Source of the DNA: Pseudopyrenochaeta lycopersici
Taxonomy: Eukaryota; Ascomycota; Dothideomycetes; Pleosporales; Pseudopyrenochaetaceae
Direction: 5' to 3'
Assembly (NCBI GenBank): GCA_003313425.1
Contig: NHZP01000006.1
Span: 806,001-870,000 of the forward strand
Length of the DNA: 64,000 nucleotides
Each line of letters opens with the position of its first letter. The stretch's first letter is position 1. The notes under the pieces were generated by a model. It was not told the origin of the DNA. It did no database searches and worked only from the letters and a program-made list of their open reading frames with translations. This document shows positions 59,334 through 64,000 of this stretch, piece after piece. Position numbers and translations under genes: made by a program.

Positions 59334-60285
59334 ATGGGGAGTTTTGATCAAAGTAAAGCTTATGCAGCCCAGGAAGAAGAAGGTGCCTTCTTCGATGATG
59401 GACGTGAAATCGAGCTTCTGCACTTTGTTTACTCTCATCCAAACATCGAGAAAATACGAGGTTCGCCCCAGAATGTTCTCGCCGCCATTGACGAATATGG
59501 GCGGACAAAGAAGTATCTAATGAATGTGGGAGAGGATAAGGGCCGGATTGTCACAGATTTGATTGCGGAGGTGAAGCCAAAGACAATGGTATGTAAAGGC
59601 TCACAAGGAATGTACTCTAGTTAATACAATATTCAGGTTGAACTTGGTGGCTACGTAGGATACTCATGCATTCTCTTTGGCGATGCAGTACGCAAAGCCG
59701 GCGGCGAGCGGTATTTTAGCTTAGAGCGTGATCCTGCCTTTGCAGCCGTGATCATGTCTTTGGTCGATCTCGCAGGACTGTCCGATCTCGTCAAGATAAT
59801 TGTAGGCTCGAGCGATGAGAGCATCGCGCGGCTGGCGTCAACCGGGCAACTAAACCGGATCGATCTCATGTTCCTGGACCACTACAAACCTGCGTACACG
59901 ACCGATCTGAAGCTTTGCGAAGAGTTGGGTCTGATAACGAAGGGCTCGGTACTGGCTGCTGATAATGTCATCAAGCCTGGCAACCCGCCTTACCTCAGGT
60001 ACGTAAGATCGAGCGTCGAGGAGAAATTGAACGAAGCGGGAGAGGGTGAAGCAAGCAACCTCAGTGGAATAGCTGAAACGAATGTCAAGATGTACGAAAA
60101 GAGGTATGGCAAAGCCAAATTTAGTGAGAGCAAGGGCAACCCAAACCTGAAGTACGAGAGCAAGCTGGTAAATAGTTATGAGCCAACTGGCGTACCTGTA
60201 AGTCACCATCGAGATCTAGATGTGCACTGCAGCAAGTAGTAACATAACACAGGATGGCATTGAGATTACAAGATGTGTGGATTAG
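59334..60285 (+). CDS. Class-I SAM O-methyltransferase, probable 4-deoxygadusol-forming
   Basis: Catechol-O-methyltransferase-like enzyme expected to methylate desmethyl-4-deoxygadusol to 4-deoxygadusol. Three exons: 59334-59588, 59637-60197 and 60253-60285; 282 residues. Introns are 59589-59636 and 60198-60252. The start is MGSFDQSKAYAAQEEEGAFF. The SAM-binding motif is VELGGYVGYS, followed by an acidic ribose-binding segment (YFSLERDPAF). The metal-binding Asp/Asn residues appear as FLDHYKPAY and AADNVIKPG. The 11-codon last exon restores the COMT-type ending PDGIEITRCVD. Cyanobacterial MysB belongs to a related methyltransferase group. Role is inferred from gene context; the methyltransferase family is firm. 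Confidence 0.87.
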
Positions 60286-61006
60286 ACATAATACTTTAGA
60301 ATTCGCGCAGTCGCACGGAATGCATTCAACATACAAACAATAGTCAGATCCAGCAATTCACGAAAAGCTTAAAGGGTTCTTTTAATTCAAACTACCTGAA
60401 AGCGCATACGAGAACCGCAAATTGGTGTTGCAGACTACGCTATGTAAAACACCACAGAACTCAGACATTTTCAATTTCCCCCAAGAATTCAGATGATGAC
60501 CAGTCCATATGTCTTTGCGCTCTGAAAGCTTCGGTGAAAGTGTCCTTACCATCGTCCTACCTTTCAAACCCAACAGTCGAATTGCCCCACCCGCCAAGAG
60601 CGACCAGTTACTCCTCAAAACCCATTGACGCAAACCGCTGATCACGGCCAAATCCCGTCGTATCTTAGCTTGAACTAAGATGGCCAAACTTTGTTCTCCA
60701 CGGGTCTAGGTCTTAGAGTAACGATGACGTGGAGACTAAAACTCACTCGCAGAACATTCCGAGCACAGAGCACAAAATTGCCGCCAGCATCGCACCGCAG
60801 CTCGCATATGCAAGACTAAGCTTCAGCCAATTACGTGTAGTGAACCTTCCGAGCCATCTTGGGTGATTCCTTGATGAGTTTTGAGGCCATTGTGCCAATT
60901 GTCAACTTATGTCTCGTTCGCTTTAGGACAAACTAGGTCGAAAGCCGGATCAACACACTCGGAAAGGCCGAGATCACGTTTTTCTCTTTTCTACAACATC
61001 AAGGAG
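60286..61006. other. Intergenic, methyltransferase to ATP-grasp
   Basis: 721 bp between two plus-strand cluster genes; methyltransferase 3' UTR and ATP-grasp promoter. An open frame extends upstream of the ATP-grasp ATG (to 60881) but without an in-frame ATG. Confidence 0.5.
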
Positions 61007-62569
61007 ATGGCAGAGGGCAGACAAGGCGGCAAACAGCCGTTTTACTATGGCCATAGTTGGAAGAACGTCCTTCTCCTATTGTTGAGCCTTATTACCGTTC
61101 CCATCTCGGCGACCGCTGTACTGGTCAGCCTCGCTGTTTCCAAACTCCACCATGACCGCAATAAGACATTTTCAAACGAGGATAAGAAGCATAGAGCAGC
61201 AATACAACAACGGAAAACCATTCTCATTACTGGTGTTTCTATGACTAAAGGTCTAACGATCGCACGCAACTTGTCCCAACATACTCCGCACCGCATCATC
61301 GGCGCAGATGTTTCAAATCTCTCTCCAGGTCGCTACTCATCTGCAATCAATAAGTACTATCGCCTGGACACACCAAACGATGACGACCCAGACCCGTACA
61401 TTGATTCTATTTTATCCATCATTCGAAGAGAAAAGGTCGATCTGTGGATAAGTTGCAGCACCGTCGTTGCTGCAGTTGAAGACGGGCAGGTCCTTCGACT
61501 TGCAAAGCAACAAGCGAAAGAGCAAGGGAAAAAATTTGAGGCCGTGCAATTCAGAGAGGATGTTGTAGAGAAATTCCACGAGAAAGACAAGTTCATCGAC
61601 TACATCAACTCACTCGGTCTCACGATCCCTGAGTCATACCGCTGCACGTCTTCGAATGACGCATTGGACATCCTCATGAGGGAGTTGCATAGCAATTCCC
61701 CACGGTCCTCAAGGAGAGGCATCGCAGCGTCTAGGTTAATAGGGAAGAAATTCATCATGAAACCCATTGGCGTCGACGATAGAGCAAGGAACAATATGAT
61801 GACGCTTCTCCCATTCCCCACTGTAGAAGCAACCACCAAGCACATTCGCAGCCTCAAGATCTCCAAATCGAATCCATTTCAACTGCAGCAGTTTATCAAA
61901 GGCAAAGAGTACTGCACACATGCTCTTGTGATACGCGGAAAGGTCAAGGTTTTCACATCGTGTCCAAGCTTGGAACTACTCATGCATTATGAACCGCTTT
62001 CCGCATCCTCAGCCCTCAGCCGGGAGATGCTAAAGTTCACGGAAAGGGTCTGTGAAGATGGAGGAGAGTCATTTTCTGGACACTTGAGCTTCGACTTTTT
62101 GGTCGAAAACGAAGATGCTGGGAAGGAGATCACATTGTATCCCATTGAATCAAATCCGCGCGCCCACACAGCAGTGATACTCTTCGAGCAGACACCCGAG
62201 ATGGCAGATGCGTACCTCTCCATCTTCGATGATCCTAGAGCCACAGATGGTCGTAAGTCTTCACCAGTCTTCCCGCGGACACCAACACACAGCTACTACT
62301 GGTTCGGGCACGATCTCGTAACTTTCATTATCCTTCCCGTTCTGGATTTGCTATTTGGTCACGGATCCTTGGTACAGGTTGGGAATGGTCTCGCCGTATT
62401 TTGGCAGCACTTGATATATTGGAAGGAGGGAACGCTTACCTTTGAAGATCCTTGGCCGTTCTTCATGCTGTATCATGTATATTGGCCGGCACGTTTCGCA
62501 GAATCGCTGTGGAAGAGGAAAGCGTGGAGTAGGATCAATGTCAGTACAACGAAAGTGTTCGAGATTTAG
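61007..62569 (+). CDS. Membrane-anchored ATP-grasp ligase, probable mycosporine-forming
   Basis: Predicted to activate 4-deoxygadusol with ATP and couple an amino compound, giving a mycosporine, as MysC does with glycine. Single exon, 520 residues from the first in-frame ATG (MAEGRQGGKQPFYYG, good context). One membrane segment at about 20-44 is followed by a Rossmann-like pre-ATP-grasp domain (ILITGVSMTKGLTIARNL). The ATP-grasp core has GKKFIMKPIGVDD, the hinge FQLQQFIKGKEYCTHALV and metal-binding SFDFLVENED...YPIESNPRAHTA. A second hydrophobic stretch (VTFIILPVLDLLFG) and a Trp/Phe-rich C-terminus follow. The family is well supported; amino-acid partner (glycine, serine, glutamine or other) cannot be read from sequence. 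Confidence 0.87.
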   Translation: MAEGRQGGKQPFYYGHSWKNVLLLLLSLITVPISATAVLVSLAVSKLHHDRNKTFSNEDKKHRAAIQQRKTILITGVSMTKGLTIARNLSQHTPHRIIGADVSNLSPGRYSSAINKYYRLDTPNDDDPDPYIDSILSIIRREKVDLWISCSTVVAAVEDGQVLRLAKQQAKEQGKKFEAVQFREDVVEKFHEKDKFIDYINSLGLTIPESYRCTSSNDALDILMRELHSNSPRSSRRGIAASRLIGKKFIMKPIGVDDRARNNMMTLLPFPTVEATTKHIRSLKISKSNPFQLQQFIKGKEYCTHALVIRGKVKVFTSCPSLELLMHYEPLSASSALSREMLKFTERVCEDGGESFSGHLSFDFLVENEDAGKEITLYPIESNPRAHTAVILFEQTPEMADAYLSIFDDPRATDGRKSSPVFPRTPTHSYYWFGHDLVTFIILPVLDLLFGHGSLVQVGNGLAVFWQHLIYWKEGTLTFEDPWPFFMLYHVYWPARFAESLWKRKAWSRINVSTTKVFEI

Positions 62570-62756
62570 ATCATTGGAGGAGGGATTTTTTCACGGGCGC
62601 ATTGCACAGCTTGATTTCCGTGCTTGTGTATTTCGATTGACAATTTTCAATGATTGCGAGAAGCCTTCAGAGACGCTTGGAGGATTGCTCAAACTGAAAG
62701 TCGTAAGCAGCTCCTCAGAAATCATATTTCCTTATATATACGCAGTACTCATCTTC

Positions 62757-63799
62757 TCACGTCTTCCCGTTTTCCCTTCCCATCACCTTTCGCCACGGAA
62801 ACTCCTCTCTAAATCCTAACAGCTCTTTGATCTTTTTATTACAAAACGGCGACTCTCTCGCTCCCATACTCCGTGTTATTTCGGTATTCGGGCATACTTT
62901 CTTCAGCCACTCCTCACTCGTTCCCTCCTCATCTTCGATCGTAATGTCATCATTCACTGCATTGAAGACCTGAAATCCTAAACCGTTGGTCTGTAAGCAA
63001 CAGTTTACTATATTTCCCAAATCTCGCGCATCCGTGTAACTCCATGCATGCACCTTCCAGTCTCTAGGTCGAGTTAAGTAAGCCTTCAACTTTTCCTCGT
63101 GGTTCTCTGGCTCGATGATCGCGCTGATACGTAAGCAATAGATATCAACGCCTTTGAAGCGTTTAGAGAAGCTGTGCGCTATGCGCTCCATGCAGACTTT
63201 GCTTGTAGCGTAGACGTCCATGGGCTCCGTGGGTGAGTCTTCTGTTATTGGAAAGTGAGGGAAATCCACATCACCCTCTGCATAAGATACGCCGTAGGTT
63301 GTTATGCTGGACGCAAGTATGATCTTAGGGCTGCGTTAGGGTTTTTCTTTTCGGACTGAGGCAGGGGATAAATCACCTTTTTAATGCCTAGCTTGCAGGC
63401 AGATTCAATGATGTTATACGACCCCATGGTATTGATACGGAATGTTTCATTGTCTGGTATCCTCATTGGTTGAGGTATGCCTTGACGCCATTAGCTGGGT
63501 GAACTACGGCTAAAGAACAGAGACATACCAGCGAAGTGCACAACTGCATCTGGCGTACGAATTGGATCCATGAACGGCTCGCTAATCCTGAAGTGACATG
63601 AAAGACTATTGAATGCTTGCGCACCGTCTGTCAGGTCGGCTTTCAGCGTGTGCACATTTGGATTGTTCAATGGAACCACATCGACGTTGAGAACGTCATG
63701 TCCGTAGGTGAGTAGTTTGTCAATGACATGCCGGCCTGCTACGCCGGAACCGCCTGTGAAGACTATACGTTTAGGGGAAGATGGGGGCCGTGAGGACAT
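62757..63799 (-). CDS. NAD-dependent epimerase/dehydratase (extended SDR)
   Basis: Extended short-chain dehydrogenase/reductase of the nucleotide-sugar epimerase type. Three exons: 63799-63529, 63480-63377 and 63323-62757; 313 residues, the usual length. Introns are 63481-63528 and 63324-63376. The Rossmann motif is FTGGSGVAGRHV, with DAVVHFAG and, after splicing, INTMGSYNIIESACKLGIKK, the active-site ASS and YATSK. Its stop lies 187 bp from the convergent ATP-grasp stop. Substrate is unknown. It could act on sugars unrelated to the cluster or modify or supply a sugar for a glycosylated mycosporine; neither can be decided here. Confidence 0.88.
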
Positions 63800-64000
63800 T
63801 GCACAATATCGAACAGGATAAGGACTATAAGATCGTTAAGATGTGCAAATAATATATAGAAAACGGGAGATTGGTTCTTCAACGGGAGATTTGAAATAGA
63901 GCTTCCCCGCTCTAACCTGACGGAGTTCTGAGCTACACATTCCTTCGCTTCTATTGGCCCATTTGGTACCAGAGTTTACAACACGAGCAGTGGTGCATAC
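63800..64000. other. Upstream region of the epimerase gene
   Basis: The last 200 bp of the window hold the epimerase 5' region. No feature recognised. Confidence 0.4.

Overview
The window is nuclear DNA of a filamentous ascomycete, most likely a dothideomycete of the Pleosporales type. That placement is inferred from the compact gene spacing, short GT-AG introns (mostly 46-70 bp, often with a CTAAC/CTGAC branch site just before the acceptor), roughly balanced base composition and the gene complement; no marker gene fixes the species. I rebuilt spliced gene models by joining reading frames across introns, and 24 protein genes are supported. No rRNA, tRNA, CRISPR array or intact transposon was recognised.

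Layout. 1-14.5 kb: IRE1 (3' end cut off by the window), the CCT2 chaperonin subunit, the splicing factor SAD1/USP39, a Golgi-type fucosyltransferase-like protein and a Kip2/KipA kinesin. 16-22.6 kb: an unknown multi-exon membrane protein, divergent from the rRNA-processing factor UTP13, then a kappa-class glutathione transferase. 22.6-26.3 kb is gene-poor. 26-43.2 kb: a disordered Ser/Pro-rich protein, molybdenum cofactor sulfurase, the ER permease chaperone SHR3, the replication helicase subunit MCM7, the peroxisomal AAA ATPase PEX1, mitochondrial pyruvate carrier MPC1, spliceosomal SmB and ribosomal protein L11. 44.9-55.5 kb: a four-TM membrane protein, an unknown 549-aa protein, enolase and the proteasome beta-4 subunit PRE1.

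56.4-63.8 kb is the accessory-looking part. A sugar-phosphate cyclase of the 3-dehydroquinate synthase superfamily, a class-I O-methyltransferase and a membrane-anchored ATP-grasp enzyme lie together, followed by an NAD-dependent epimerase/dehydratase. The first three match, in family and order, the pathway that makes 4-deoxygadusol and mycosporines (UV-screening metabolites) in cyanobacteria and some fungi, so I read this as a mycosporine-type cluster. The cyclase and methyltransferase are divergent around a 1.36-kb shared promoter; the ATP-grasp gene follows the methyltransferase on the same strand. The epimerase's role is only suggested by proximity.

Housekeeping genes are often arranged as tight head-to-head pairs (CCT2/SAD1, membrane protein/UTP13, MCM7/PEX1, SmB/RPL11) with 227-278 bp between start codons. 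A second theme is unusual splicing at the 5' ends of genes: CCT2 and RPL11 have an intron directly after the start ATG, PRE1 has its start codon split as AT|G, and SmB carries a 9-nt microexon.
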